A stretch of 64,000 bases of DNA from Acidobacteriota bacterium (lineage in GTDB: Bacteria > Acidobacteriota > Vicinamibacteria > Vicinamibacterales > SCN-69-37), in assembly GCA_016716905.1 (NCBI GenBank), contig JADJUS010000022.1, positions 1,227,501 to 1,291,500 on the forward strand, in the 5' to 3' direction. Every line of letters starts with the position of its first letter. Position 1 is the stretch's first letter. The position numbers and the translations under genes were made by a program. Of this stretch, positions 44,210 through 53,554 are shown in pieces. Under the pieces are notes generated by a model, which was not told where the DNA came from, ran no database searches, and worked only from the letters and a program-made list of their open reading frames with translations.

Positions 44210-46642
44210 TCAGGTGCGCAGCACAATGATTGGATTGACGCGAGACGCGCGGACCGCCGGGATGAGTGCCGCGACAAGGCCGGCCAGCGCGAGCACCCCA
44301 ACAGCCGCAGCGTAGAGCCACGGATCCTGAGGCTCGACCTGAAAGAGGAATGACGCCACGACCCTGGTGGCCATCGTCGCGACGGCCGTGCCAATGACGA
44401 TGCCAGCGGCGAGGATGGCGGCGGCTTCCCTGAGCACGCTGTTCCGCACATCCGACGGTTGCGCGCCGAGCGCCATCCGCACGCCGACCTCACGCGCCCG
44501 TTGCGCGACGATGTAGGACATCACGCCATAGATGCCGATCGTGGCGATGGCCAGCGCGAGCGCGCCGAAGACCGCGACCAACACAGTATTCAGACGCCGC
44601 GGCTTGAGCAGGTTGTCGAACAGGGCGCTCAACGGCTGGACCGCTCCCACGCGCACGGTTCCGGCCGTCTCCGCCGCCGCCTTGAGTTGCGCGGGAGATG
44701 GCGTGGCGCCGCGACGAGTGCGCACAATCAACGCGCCACCCATGCCTGTGGCTGGCCCGACCGGCACAAACACCTCGGGCACGACGTCCACTTCCGGCCC
44801 CTTGACGCGTGAACCCCGAACCACGCCGGTGACCGTGCGCACGGTGCCATCGCCGGTCTGCACGGACTGGCCGATCGGATCATCGCCCCCGAAGAATCGC
44901 TGAACCGCCAGTTCGCTGATCACGATTGCGCTCTGCCCAACCGCTGCGCGGGTGGCCCCTCCGAACCCATCCCCACGCACCATCGTCATGCCCATCACGT
45001 CGAAGTAGTTTGCCGACACAGCTTTGATTTCCACACTGCTTTCCGTGTTGGCGAGCGCCGGGCGGTCAATAACTCGAAGCGCGGTGGCCGCCGAGCCACC
45101 CGACAGCGGCGCCCCGCCAGTCCCCATGAACGCGACGGCCTCAATGCCTGAGACGCCCGCCACCGACATTCGTGCGTCTTCCACAACGGCCGACGCCCGC
45201 TCTCGTTCGGCGGCCCGCCCTTCGGGCGGCACCGATCGCAGAATCGCGTTGACACGCACCATCGTGAGCGGCTTGTAGTCGAAACCCAGGTCGAGACGCA
45301 TCACGTTTGCGAAGCTGGCCAGAAACAGCGACGCGCCCACGAGCAGGACGACGGCGAGCGCCACTTCCGCCACCATGATGCCCGTCCGAAGCCGGCGACG
45401 GGTCGCGCCGCTCGTGCCGCCTCCGGCGGTCTGCACCAGCGTCGAGGACACATTTGACCGGGAGTGCTGCCACGCCGGCAGCAGCCCGAACACGATTCCA
45501 GTGACGATGCTGGTGGACACAGCGACGGCGAGGACACGCGCGTTGATCGCGATTTCCGACAATCTGAACAGGGTCGGAGGCAGCAGCGCCCCGATCGCTT
45601 CCACGCTCCACCACGCGGCAAGCACGCCGAGGGCGGCGCCCATCGCCGACAGCAGCAGGCCTTCGACGAGCAGTCCACGCGTCAACACCCAGCGCGAGGC
45701 GCCAAGCGCTGAACGCACCGCGATTTCGCGAGCGCGGGTCGTAGATCGCGCGAGGACGAGATTGGCCACGTTCGCGCACGCGATGAGCAACAGCATGGCG
45801 ACCGACGCCAACAGCATGCGCATCGCTGGGCCCGCGTCGCCTACCAGCCAGGTGCGCAACGGCATCACGGTGCTGGTACGGTTCTCAAACCAGGCCGGGT
45901 AGGCTTGAGCCAGATCCGCGGTCACTGCGGCCATCCCGGCGCGCGCCTCAGGCACCGACACCCCAGGCGCCAGCCGGCCGATCACCGTCAGGAAATAGGC
46001 TTTGCCTGGGGCGTTACGGTCGCGGTCCTCACGCAGCGGCACATACGGGTGCCACACAAACTCGACTCCGGCCTGCGGCATCGGATATCCGAAGTCGGGC
46101 GCGAACACGCCGACAATCTGCCATGGCCCGTCGGCGGCAGGGATCGTTCTGCCCACCACTCCAGGGTCAGCAGCGAAGCGACGCCGCCAGAGGGCGTCAC
46201 TGATGATCAGCACCCTGTGGAATCCTTCGCTCTCCTGTTCCGCAGTGAACACCGCGCCCAGCGAGGGTCGCACACGCAGCACTCGCAGCAGGCTGGCGCT
46301 GACGCCGCGGACCTCCACGGCCTTGAGTTCCGGGTCGGCTGGTGCGAAAGCGCTGCGGCCGAACGTGCCTAGATCTTCGAAGACCGACTTGGTGCGCGAC
46401 GTCCAATCGAGGAAGTTCTGTGGCGCCGCCGGACCCGGTCGACCGGTGGTCCGCGTCACCTCGAGCACACTCACCAGCCGGGATTCGTCCTCGAATGGCA
46501 GAGCCTTGAGCACCACCGCGTCCACCACAGAGAACATTGCGGTGGTGGCGCCGACGCCCAGGGTCAGCACGGCCAGGGCTACCAGGGTGAACCCGGGTGC
46601 CAGCCAGAGAGCGCGCCACGCGTGTCGCAGGTCAGTCCACAT
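44210..46642 (-). CDS. ADOP-type ABC transporter permease (MacB/FtsX family)
   Basis: 810 residues, with the duplicated PCD-FtsX-PCD-FtsX layout: start WRALWLAPGFTLVALAVLTL, GVGATTAMFSVVDAVVLKAL, first FtsX block ~275-395 (LLIACANVANLVLARST), second PCD ~430-640, second FtsX ~680-805 (VGVRMALGAQPSDVRNSVLR), ending RASRVNPIIVLRT. Unlike the 1915 gene it lacks the N-terminal prefix and has no PadR gene beside it. No ATPase gene is adjacent. Convergent with the sortilin gene, with 9 bases between stops. Confidence 0.92.
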   Translation of the reverse strand: MWTDLRHAWRALWLAPGFTLVALAVLTLGVGATTAMFSVVDAVVLKALPFEDESRLVSVLEVTRTTGRPGPAAPQNFLDWTSRTKSVFEDLGTFGRSAFAPADPELKAVEVRGVSASLLRVLRVRPSLGAVFTAEQESEGFHRVLIISDALWRRRFAADPGVVGRTIPAADGPWQIVGVFAPDFGYPMPQAGVEFVWHPYVPLREDRDRNAPGKAYFLTVIGRLAPGVSVPEARAGMAAVTADLAQAYPAWFENRTSTVMPLRTWLVGDAGPAMRMLLASVAMLLLIACANVANLVLARSTTRAREIAVRSALGASRWVLTRGLLVEGLLLSAMGAALGVLAAWWSVEAIGALLPPTLFRLSEIAINARVLAVAVSTSIVTGIVFGLLPAWQHSRSNVSSTLVQTAGGGTSGATRRRLRTGIMVAEVALAVVLLVGASLFLASFANVMRLDLGFDYKPLTMVRVNAILRSVPPEGRAAERERASAVVEDARMSVAGVSGIEAVAFMGTGGAPLSGGSAATALRVIDRPALANTESSVEIKAVSANYFDVMGMTMVRGDGFGGATRAAVGQSAIVISELAVQRFFGGDDPIGQSVQTGDGTVRTVTGVVRGSRVKGPEVDVVPEVFVPVGPATGMGGALIVRTRRGATPSPAQLKAAAETAGTVRVGAVQPLSALFDNLLKPRRLNTVLVAVFGALALAIATIGIYGVMSYIVAQRAREVGVRMALGAQPSDVRNSVLREAAAILAAGIVIGTAVATMATRVVASFLFQVEPQDPWLYAAAVGVLALAGLVAALIPAVRASRVNPIIVLRT

Positions 46643-46659
46643 GCGAGTGAGTATGGCTG

Positions 46660-46693
46660 AAAAAAAGGGCCGGCACCGTGATGGTGCCGGCCC
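46660..46693 (-). terminator. Rho-independent terminator of the decaheme/MtrB operon
   Basis: An 11-bp perfect stem (46667-46677 with 46683-46693, loop of 5), followed on the minus strand by seven T. It lies 43 bases beyond the MtrB stop and ahead of the permease gene. Confidence 0.9.
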
Positions 46694-46736
46694 TCGAGTA
46701 ATCGATCGTCTCGTCGCTGATCGCGATCAGCGGCGG

Positions 46737-49034
46737 TTAGAACACGTAGCTCAACTTCGCGTAGACCACATGCGCCTTGTACGGGCCGTTGTCGGGCTTC
46801 ATGAAGACGTACACGCTCTGCGGCATGAGCAGACTGCCCTGCGTGAACGCATCCCGGAAGTCATACTTCTCGAACCAGTACCCCATGCTGATCTTCCAGT
46901 CCGTGGCCACGTTGTAATCAAGGTTCGCGACGACGGTGGTCAACTCGGTGTCGTCGTAGTCCACGATGTCCGCAGCGCCGCCCTGTCCCGGCAGAATGAG
47001 CGTCGTACGACCCGGCGTGTAAAACGAACCGGCTTCGCGCGCGGTGATGTCCATCAGGCCATCAACCTTCTGGTGCATCGCGTTAAACGACAGTGTCCAC
47101 TTCTCCGGCACGATCTGGAACACCGCGTTCGCGCCGTAGGTGTCGGTCTTGTCGCTGCCCGCGTAGTTGAGCAGGTTGTTGAGTGCCGTGCCCGTGAGGG
47201 TGGCCCACTGATTCGTGGAACGGTCCTTCTCGTAGGTGTAGTAAGCGCCGATAGCGGCCCGGTCGTTCGGAGTGAAGTCGACCTCTACTGTATAGGTGTC
47301 GTACTTCGCGTCCAGCAGGCCAACGGGGGTGTCCGGAATCTCCGGTGCGCCTACCGTAGTGGCTCGCCGATTCGGCCGGTTGGTGAACTCGACGTGACGC
47401 CTCCCGTAGTCGAAGCTCAGGTCGAGGGTGCTGATCGGCGACAGGATCACGGCGACCGATGCGCGCTTGGTGTCACGCTCGGCCTCGTCAGCCTGGAACC
47501 CGTAGAACGTCTCGCCCTCCGCCGTTCGCGAGATGTCCTCGTACTTGGCGCGCAGACTCACCAGATCGCTGCTGCGGTAGATCGCTGCGGCCTGGTACCC
47601 GGTGTCTTCGCCCTTGGTGGCCTCGCGATAGGTCCGCGTGATTTTCGTATTGTGGAACACGCCTTCAACCGTGAGGTCGCCGAAGTCGTAGGTGGCGGCC
47701 GCGAGCAGACGTTTCGTGTTGGTGTCGTACGGATTCGCGGTGAGATGCCCGTATGGTGCATCGGCCGCGATGGTCGTGTTCACCCAGGCCCGATCCGGAT
47801 TCGGCGACGTGTCCCCGGAAATGACCCACCGGTCGGTCTTGTTGGTGAGGTCATGGGTGCGGTAACTGGCGCGGAGGCCCAGGGCCTTGACGGGCCGCGA
47901 GGAGAAGTTCAGGTTCACCGTCGTCGTGTTGATCTTGCCGTTGAGTGACGGCTTCTGGAGCGACGAGACGAGGTTGGCCGGCTGTGCGGTGCCCGTCAGG
48001 ATCACCGAGTTGATGGTGTACGGGTAGAACGCGGCGTTTTGCGTCCACCGCCCCATCGCGACGTCACCACTGAGGCGGGTCTGCTTGGCGAACTTCAACA
48101 GGAACCCGGCCGAGCCCGTGCTGGCCTCGTTGTCAGGCGCGTTGACAAACAGGCTGCGCGAGGGTCCGCCCAGTGCTGGGGTCGCGCCCACCGCGTTGGT
48201 GGACACCGCATCAAACGCCTGGAACGGGTTGTCGATGGTCAGTGTCTCGGCGTTGTTGTCATACAGGTTGCGGTTGAACGCCGCGTGGACGTTGCCTCGT
48301 GTGAAGTTGTACGCCGCGCGGAAGCCGAAGTCCTGGACCACGTCGTCTGAACGCTCCGGCACCTCGTAGGACGGGTTGACCTGGCTGCGGACGTTGCCGC
48401 CGCTCAGTCGGCGATAGCCGGATCTGACCTGGCGCATGTAGGTGACGGCCAGCGCATAGGGCGCGTCGCCGCCGCCGTATGTGAGCTCAGCCGAGCCACG
48501 TTTGCGGAGGCCCAGCAGGTCCATCACGTTGGCAGACGCCAGCGTGGGGCCCAGCAGGTTGTCATAAAAATCCACGGTCCGCGTGGCGGTTGGGAGCCGC
48601 GTGTCGTTGGCCGTCTGGAGCACCTGGCGCAGGGACGTACTCATCGTCCACACGCCTGGAGCGCTCTCGGAGAACATCGTGCGGCCGTTGTTTCCGATGT
48701 TGTGGGGAGTCTGGTTGTAGTCGAAGAACAGGCCCACCCTGCCCGAGTTCAACCAGCCGGTGTAGCGCTGGTCGGACTGGCGCACGTTAAACGCGTGGAA
48801 GTCGAAGAGGAATCCGTCCTTGCGACTGAAGACGTTCGCGTACGGGATCGAGATGTCCCTGGGCACCTCGCGGTACTCCTCGAACTTTGCCGACGAGATG
48901 TCTTTGACGCTCAGTGCGCCGAAGACGATCTTGCCGCCGGAGGTCTTGGCGGGCGCCTCTTGCGCCGCCGCGTATGAACCCGCCACGAGAAGCCCCATGG
49001 CGATAAGCGCCGTTACTCTCAGTATTTTTTTCAT
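46737..49034 (-). CDS. MtrB/PioB-family outer-membrane beta-barrel (decaheme-associated porin)
   Basis: 765 residues, signal peptide to ~24 (AAAQEA). Long alternating beta strands and the closing HVVYAKLSYVF with terminal Phe mark an outer-membrane barrel. The segments WLNSGRVGLFFDYNQTPHNI, FYDNLLGPTLASANVMDLLG and LSFDYGRRHVEFTNRP match the MtrB/PioB family, whose barrel sheathes a multiheme cytochrome so electrons can cross the outer membrane. It starts 4 bases after the decaheme gene stop and ends at a strong terminator. The N-terminal CxxC of some MtrB proteins is not seen. No outer-surface MtrC/OmcA-like gene is present in the window. Confidence 0.88.
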   Translation of the reverse strand: MKKILRVTALIAMGLLVAGSYAAAQEAPAKTSGGKIVFGALSVKDISSAKFEEYREVPRDISIPYANVFSRKDGFLFDFHAFNVRQSDQRYTGWLNSGRVGLFFDYNQTPHNIGNNGRTMFSESAPGVWTMSTSLRQVLQTANDTRLPTATRTVDFYDNLLGPTLASANVMDLLGLRKRGSAELTYGGGDAPYALAVTYMRQVRSGYRRLSGGNVRSQVNPSYEVPERSDDVVQDFGFRAAYNFTRGNVHAAFNRNLYDNNAETLTIDNPFQAFDAVSTNAVGATPALGGPSRSLFVNAPDNEASTGSAGFLLKFAKQTRLSGDVAMGRWTQNAAFYPYTINSVILTGTAQPANLVSSLQKPSLNGKINTTTVNLNFSSRPVKALGLRASYRTHDLTNKTDRWVISGDTSPNPDRAWVNTTIAADAPYGHLTANPYDTNTKRLLAAATYDFGDLTVEGVFHNTKITRTYREATKGEDTGYQAAAIYRSSDLVSLRAKYEDISRTAEGETFYGFQADEAERDTKRASVAVILSPISTLDLSFDYGRRHVEFTNRPNRRATTVGAPEIPDTPVGLLDAKYDTYTVEVDFTPNDRAAIGAYYTYEKDRSTNQWATLTGTALNNLLNYAGSDKTDTYGANAVFQIVPEKWTLSFNAMHQKVDGLMDITAREAGSFYTPGRTTLILPGQGGAADIVDYDDTELTTVVANLDYNVATDWKISMGYWFEKYDFRDAFTQGSLLMPQSVYVFMKPDNGPYKAHVVYAKLSYVF

Positions 49035-49038
49035 GGGG

Positions 49039-50079
49039 TTATCTCACGAAGTATGCGCCGGAGGGCGAGTTGGAGCCGTGAATATTCAAGTGGCACTTCG
49101 TACACCCTCGCTCAATGAAGCGTGAGTTGACGGTGGGGAAGCCGGTGGGCGCTCCTGGCGGCGCTGAACGAACGCCCGCCTCGGTTGAGAGGTTGTCACC
49201 GGACCCGAAATGACCGGAGCCGCTGATGTGGCAGTTCCAGCACAGATTCGGCATTTTCGAGGTGAGCATCGACTTGTGATTCGATCCATGCGGCTGGTGA
49301 CAGGACACGCAGTCTTCACGAACCGGGGCGTGCTCGAACAGGAATGGTCCGCGCTTCTCGGTATGGCACGTGTAACAGAGTTCATTGACCGACTCTGCCT
49401 TGATCATCTTCGGGCGCACGCCGTCGTGCGGGTTGTGGCAGCTGGCGCAGCCCATCTTGCCTTCGCGCACGGGATGATGCGACGTCCGGTTCAGTTCGCT
49501 TCGTTCGGCTTTGTGACACGTGACGCAGGTCTCCGTATCCGTCTTGGTCTTGAGCTGGGCCTTGATTGACTTGTAGGCGTGCACACTGTGGCAGCTTGAG
49601 CAGGCCACATCGCGGCGCGCATGCATGCTGCTCAGGAAGCTGGCCTGATTGGCCTTTTCGTGGCAGCTAAGACAGATCGCGTTGCTCTCCTGGGCGTCGA
49701 GCTTCTTGAGCGTCGGCACCGGGCCATCCGTCCGGCCGTCGGCCTGCGCCTTCGCGTGTTCACTCGCGTTCGCGTGACAGTTGGCACAACTCTGTGTGAG
49801 TTCGCCGTGCTTGCTGTTTTTGAATGCCTCACTACCGGCTTTGTCATGGCAGGTGGTGCACTGTTCGACATCGATCGGTGTCGAGGCCGCAGCCATCGCC
49901 GACTGTTGAGCGACAGGCTGTGGAACTTTCGGCTCCACCGCTGTTTTTTCAACAGTGACGGGGGGTGCGCTCGCCGCCGAAGTCATCACCACCCTGACGC
50001 CAATCGCTCCTACCAACCAGAGACCCAACCCACAAGCCCACAACGCTTTAGGGCCGTTTCTGGGGATGTATCTGCCCAT
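49039..50079 (-). CDS. Decaheme c-type cytochrome, DmsE/MtrA-like
   Basis: 346 residues from the ATG at 50079, chosen for GGAGG 5 bases ahead; it is followed by a membrane-signal segment (LWACGLGLWLVGAIGVRVVM). Exactly ten CxxCH heme sites occur: CTTCH, CANCH, CLSCH, CSSCH, CVTCH, CASCH, CYTCH, CVSCH, CWNCH and CTKCH. This number, spacing and length are those of DmsE/MtrA periplasmic decaheme cytochromes that insert into an MtrB barrel. The protein would take electrons from an inner-membrane donor and hand them across the outer membrane. The 212 bases upstream (50080-50291) hold no gene; nothing recognisable was seen there. Confidence 0.93.
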   Translation of the reverse strand: MGRYIPRNGPKALWACGLGLWLVGAIGVRVVMTSAASAPPVTVEKTAVEPKVPQPVAQQSAMAAASTPIDVEQCTTCHDKAGSEAFKNSKHGELTQSCANCHANASEHAKAQADGRTDGPVPTLKKLDAQESNAICLSCHEKANQASFLSSMHARRDVACSSCHSVHAYKSIKAQLKTKTDTETCVTCHKAERSELNRTSHHPVREGKMGCASCHNPHDGVRPKMIKAESVNELCYTCHTEKRGPFLFEHAPVREDCVSCHQPHGSNHKSMLTSKMPNLCWNCHISGSGHFGSGDNLSTEAGVRSAPPGAPTGFPTVNSRFIERGCTKCHLNIHGSNSPSGAYFVR

Positions 50080-50291
50080 GCCAACCTCCTGCAAACCCTC
50101 GGTCCGAACAATTCCGGCGAGTAACCAGATGCACCTACCCGCAAACACCGTGCCGACGTGGTTCTGGGAGCTTCCCAACGGCGACCGCCGTCAGGCAGGG
50201 GCGCCGGATCGCGGCGGGGGGCAGGACACGGACGGCCGCGTTCAGCGCGGAGGGTGGTCAGGGGCAGCGCCACACCGGCGCCGGACACCGC

Positions 50292-51176
50292 CTAGCTGAA
50301 AAAGGGGATGTACCCCAGGTAGAGCGTAACGGCGACATGGAGGATGACGATGACGAACATCACGTACACGAGGGGCATGTGGAAGACGTGCCACAGGTTG
50401 AACAGCTTCTTCGTCTTTTCCAGGTAGGCGGTCTGCCGAATCAGCGCGGCACGGTCCGCGATGACATGCACGGCGTCGTGCAGCACATGCTCGTCGAGTC
50501 CTGCATGCGCCAGCTCGCGCTTGAGCATCACGAACTCCCGATGCGTGCGCCACTCGCCCGCCAGCAAACCGGCGAGTCGCCGGTGATGGCCCTCAAGCGG
50601 CACCAACCGGTCCTCAAAGGCCGTCACTTTGGCGAGCAGCCCCGGCGGCAGGTGGTCGGCTTCCAGTTGCTGGCTCAACGCGGCCGCTCGCGCGTCGAGT
50701 TCGTCATGGGTCAGCTCGATGCCGCGCAAGCTGCGAGGAATTCGTACGTACAGGTAGCGCCCCACAAAACCAGACAGGGTGACCAGGATCATGGACCAGT
50801 ACGCCACCGAGACCAACCCGTTGAACTTGAACGAGGTGTGGAGCGTGACCAGCACCGGTCCGACAATGCCGCAGAAGATGTGCACTTCGAGCCACGTCTT
50901 GATGCTGCCGGCGTTGCGGAGGCGCACCATCTTCTTGCGCATGGCATACGCCACCGGCACCAGCATGAGGACGAATCCGGCGACGCCAAAGAGATGGCCG
51001 GCCATGCCCGAGGGACGCAACAGCCGGTACTCGGGACGGTAGTTTCGCAAGGCGACCGGCGTGGCGTAGTACTCCCAGCCGCCAAGCCCCCACAACACGG
51101 ACACGCCGAGAATCAGAATGGCGGCGGCACTCCAGACCAGGACATGGCCCAGTGCCTCCGATACGGTTGGTTTCAT
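50292..51176 (-). CDS. Inner-membrane b-type cytochrome-like protein of the electron conduit
   Basis: 294 residues with about five transmembrane helices (~13-32, 60-80, 97-117, 122-142, 265-290) and histidines placed within them: GMAGHLFGVAG, WLEVHIFCGI, LVTLHTSFKF, WHVFHMPLVYV and ILHVAVT. Paired histidines in helices suggest b-heme ligation. A soluble coiled segment (~155-255, HDELDARAAALSQQLEADHL and on) is inserted before the last helix. Family not recognised with confidence; cytochrome b561/ferric reductase-like is the nearest impression. It starts 6 bases after the FAD/2Fe-2S gene and precedes the decaheme gene, so it likely links cytoplasmic or quinone electrons to it. Confidence 0.7.
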   Translation of the reverse strand: MKPTVSEALGHVLVWSAAAILILGVSVLWGLGGWEYYATPVALRNYRPEYRLLRPSGMAGHLFGVAGFVLMLVPVAYAMRKKMVRLRNAGSIKTWLEVHIFCGIVGPVLVTLHTSFKFNGLVSVAYWSMILVTLSGFVGRYLYVRIPRSLRGIELTHDELDARAAALSQQLEADHLPPGLLAKVTAFEDRLVPLEGHHRRLAGLLAGEWRTHREFVMLKRELAHAGLDEHVLHDAVHVIADRAALIRQTAYLEKTKKLFNLWHVFHMPLVYVMFVIVILHVAVTLYLGYIPFFS

Positions 51177-51182
51177 TAAAGC

Positions 51183-52553
51183 CTACGCATCAACCGTGCA
51201 GTCACTTCTCAGCCTCGACACACACGCGAGCACGTAGCCATCTGCGCGATCCTGATCATCGAGCATGCTGGATTGGCAGTCTACATCGCCCGACACCACC
51301 CGTGTGCGGCACGTGCCGCACACACCAGCACGGCACAGCGACGGAATCGAAGCGTGACAGGACTCAGCGGCGTCAAGCAGGGTCTGGCCGCCGGAAATAC
51401 GGGCCATCACACCGCTGCGCTCGAACGTGGCCTCATGCGCGCCAGCCGGGGCTGGGGCCGGCGCCGGCGCGGCGGCGCTGGCTCCGGCGGGCGAGAGGCC
51501 CGCGGCAGCGGCCACCGAAGGGTTGAACACTTCGAAATGGATCTGGGTGGGAGGGACGCCGAGCGCGGCCAGTAGACTGGTCATCGCGTCGATCATGGGC
51601 GGGGGGCCGCACAAAAAACACGAGGCATGCGCGAGGTCGGGAATCGTCTGGGCGATCAGTGACTCGTTGATGCGCCCCGGCGGCTGCTCGGGAGGCGGCG
51701 CCGATCCCGTGATGACCTGGATCACCCGCAGTTGGGGGTGACGATGACCCAGGAACTTCAACTCCTCGCGAAACGCCACGTCCGCCGCCGTCTTGACCGA
51801 ATAGAAGAGCGACACTGGACGGGTCGGCTCCGTCTCCACCGCATGGCGCAGCATGCTCATGAGCGGCGTGATCCCGACGCCGCCGGCAATCAGCACCAGC
51901 GGGCGGTCTTCACCGCCGGGATAAAAAAACGCGCCGGCCGGCGCCATAACCGCCAGCATGGAGCCTGGCCGCAGCGTGGCGTGCAAGGTGCCCGACACCA
52001 GGCCGACTCGCTTGACAGAAATCTCGAGGAACCCGCGCGAAGCGGGGGCGGAACTGACCGAGTAGCAGCGCACGTGCTCCTTGCCTTCCGCGCGGACCCG
52101 CACGGCGATGAACTGCCCCGCGCTGAAGTCAAAGCCCTCGGGGCGACCCATGCGAAAGGTCCGGATGTCAGGCGTCTCCTGGATGACGTGAAGGACCGGG
52201 CACAGCACAAAATCACGGCTCCGCGTTTTCGGGGCTGGTGCGGTCGCCACCGGGCGGGTGACCGCCACCATCGGCCGCGCGGCCGGCGGTGGCACCGCAC
52301 GCGCGGGGGCCGACGAGGATTTCGGCACAAGGACCTCACACGCAAGGAACCAGACGAGGTGTGCACCAAAGCCGGTGGCGATGCCGATCACAGTGGGGAG
52401 TAGAAACGGTGACGCCGAGAACAACAGTGACACGACGCCCACGAGACTGAATGGCCCCGACATGTGACTGCGATGCACCCGCAGGACGACCAGCGCGAGG
52501 TGAATGGTTGTGAGGAAGGCGAGGACTGCGGATTCTGGCTGCCAGGACTGCAA
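51183..52553 (-). CDS. Membrane-anchored FAD/NAD(P)-binding oxidoreductase with C-terminal 2Fe-2S ferredoxin domain
   Basis: About 456 residues. The start is uncertain: a TTG at 52553 just before the first helix is used here, since upstream extension would run into the divergent gene; ATG 52463 would cut the first helix. Two transmembrane helices (VLAFLTTIHLALVVLRV, then LPTVIGIATGFGAHLVWFL) are followed by a Pro/Ala linker, an FAD domain with RCYSVSSAP, an NAD(P) domain with GGVGITPLMSML and LCGPPPMIDAM, a second Ala/Pro linker, and a plant-type ferredoxin domain with cysteines in CRAGVCGTCRTRV and VLAC. Such proteins move electrons from NAD(P)H to a membrane carrier. First gene of the conduit operon. 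Confidence 0.83.
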   Translation of the reverse strand: MQSWQPESAVLAFLTTIHLALVVLRVHRSHMSGPFSLVGVVSLLFSASPFLLPTVIGIATGFGAHLVWFLACEVLVPKSSSAPARAVPPPAARPMVAVTRPVATAPAPKTRSRDFVLCPVLHVIQETPDIRTFRMGRPEGFDFSAGQFIAVRVRAEGKEHVRCYSVSSAPASRGFLEISVKRVGLVSGTLHATLRPGSMLAVMAPAGAFFYPGGEDRPLVLIAGGVGITPLMSMLRHAVETEPTRPVSLFYSVKTAADVAFREELKFLGHRHPQLRVIQVITGSAPPPEQPPGRINESLIAQTIPDLAHASCFLCGPPPMIDAMTSLLAALGVPPTQIHFEVFNPSVAAAAGLSPAGASAAAPAPAPAPAGAHEATFERSGVMARISGGQTLLDAAESCHASIPSLCRAGVCGTCRTRVVSGDVDCQSSMLDDQDRADGYVLACVSRLRSDCTVDA

Positions 52554-52701
52554 GGTGAGAGAGAGCGAAGCAAGGTCGATGCCAGATTCGTGAAGGGGCC
52601 CTGGTCTGGTATCGGACTTGCAGCAGAGGCGGCCCAGAAGCGAATCAGGTTGTTTCGCCCCTGTAGTCGTAAAGAAACTGCCGAACAATTTCACACACGC
52701 C

Positions 52702-53523
52702 GTGTCAAAAACGACAGCAGCCACTCTTCCAACGGCTCCAACATTCTCGAGCGAGATCCTGCGCTTCCGCATGTCGGAGCGCCAGATTCACTGGGCCGTT
52801 GCCATCCCGTTCATGGTCTGTTACGTGACCGCGACCGTCTTGATGGCGATCTACAACCCGCATCCCGAGCGTCCGTGGCGGCTCGTCTTCTCGTGGACGC
52901 ACCGGATATCCGGACTCGCCCTCTGCGTCCTTCCCCTCTGGGTCATCGTGCGGCATTGGTACGATGTGGCGATCCACCTGGCCAACATCCGCGAGGTCTG
53001 GCGCTGGACGCTGGCCGACCTCAAGTGGCTGTTGCTCACGGGCCCGGCCACGTTCAGCAAGTCGGTCATCCTTCCCGAACAGGGGAAGTTCAACGCAGGC
53101 GAAAAACTCAACTTCATGGTGTTGACGGTCACCGTGCCGCTCTACCTGTGCACGGGCCTGATGATCTGGTCGCACCAGTTCGCCTTCCCCGCGTGGGTGC
53201 TGCATCTGACGATGGCGGCACTGGCCACCCCGGTGCTGTTCGGACACCTCTTTATGGCGCTGGTCAATCCCGGCACGAGGAAGGGACTCAACGGCATGAT
53301 TACGGGATCCGTTGATCGGCACTGGGCCTCGCACCACTACGGACGCTGGTACCGGGAGAACTTTACCGATCCTGCCGCGGCCGCAGACTCCGACGTTGAG
53401 ACCGCGTCCCCCACAGGATCGGCAACCGGTGCCGCACACCCCGAGGTGGCTTCTGGCCCGCCGCCTGCAAGAAGTCACAAGGCGTCTGCCGAGCGGGCCG
53501 AACCCTCTGCCTCGACTGGTTGA
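52702..53523 (+). CDS. FdhI-type cytochrome b (formate dehydrogenase gamma-subunit-like)
   Basis: About 273 residues if started at GTG 52702; the ATG at 52771 (MSERQIHW) is an alternative and neither has a clear RBS. The opening ILRFRMSERQIHWAVAIPFM with its histidine, WTHRISGLALCVLP, FGHLFMALVNPG and DRHWASHHYGRWY are those of the cytochrome b556 subunit of formate dehydrogenase and related quinone-linked membrane subunits, with four helices and heme histidines. The C-terminal ~55 residues are an acidic/Ser/Pro-rich tail. No formate dehydrogenase catalytic gene is nearby; divergence from the conduit operon suggests it serves as a quinone-side donor. Confidence 0.82.
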   Translation: MSKTTAATLPTAPTFSSEILRFRMSERQIHWAVAIPFMVCYVTATVLMAIYNPHPERPWRLVFSWTHRISGLALCVLPLWVIVRHWYDVAIHLANIREVWRWTLADLKWLLLTGPATFSKSVILPEQGKFNAGEKLNFMVLTVTVPLYLCTGLMIWSHQFAFPAWVLHLTMAALATPVLFGHLFMALVNPGTRKGLNGMITGSVDRHWASHHYGRWYRENFTDPAAAADSDVETASPTGSATGAAHPEVASGPPPARSHKASAERAEPSASTG

Positions 53524-53554
53524 CAATGGCCCGGCCCGGGTCACATCTTGCACT

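Noticed and set aside
46002..47948. Plus-strand frame of about 648 codons
   Set aside because: Crosses the terminator and is antisense to both the ADOP permease and the MtrB barrel gene.
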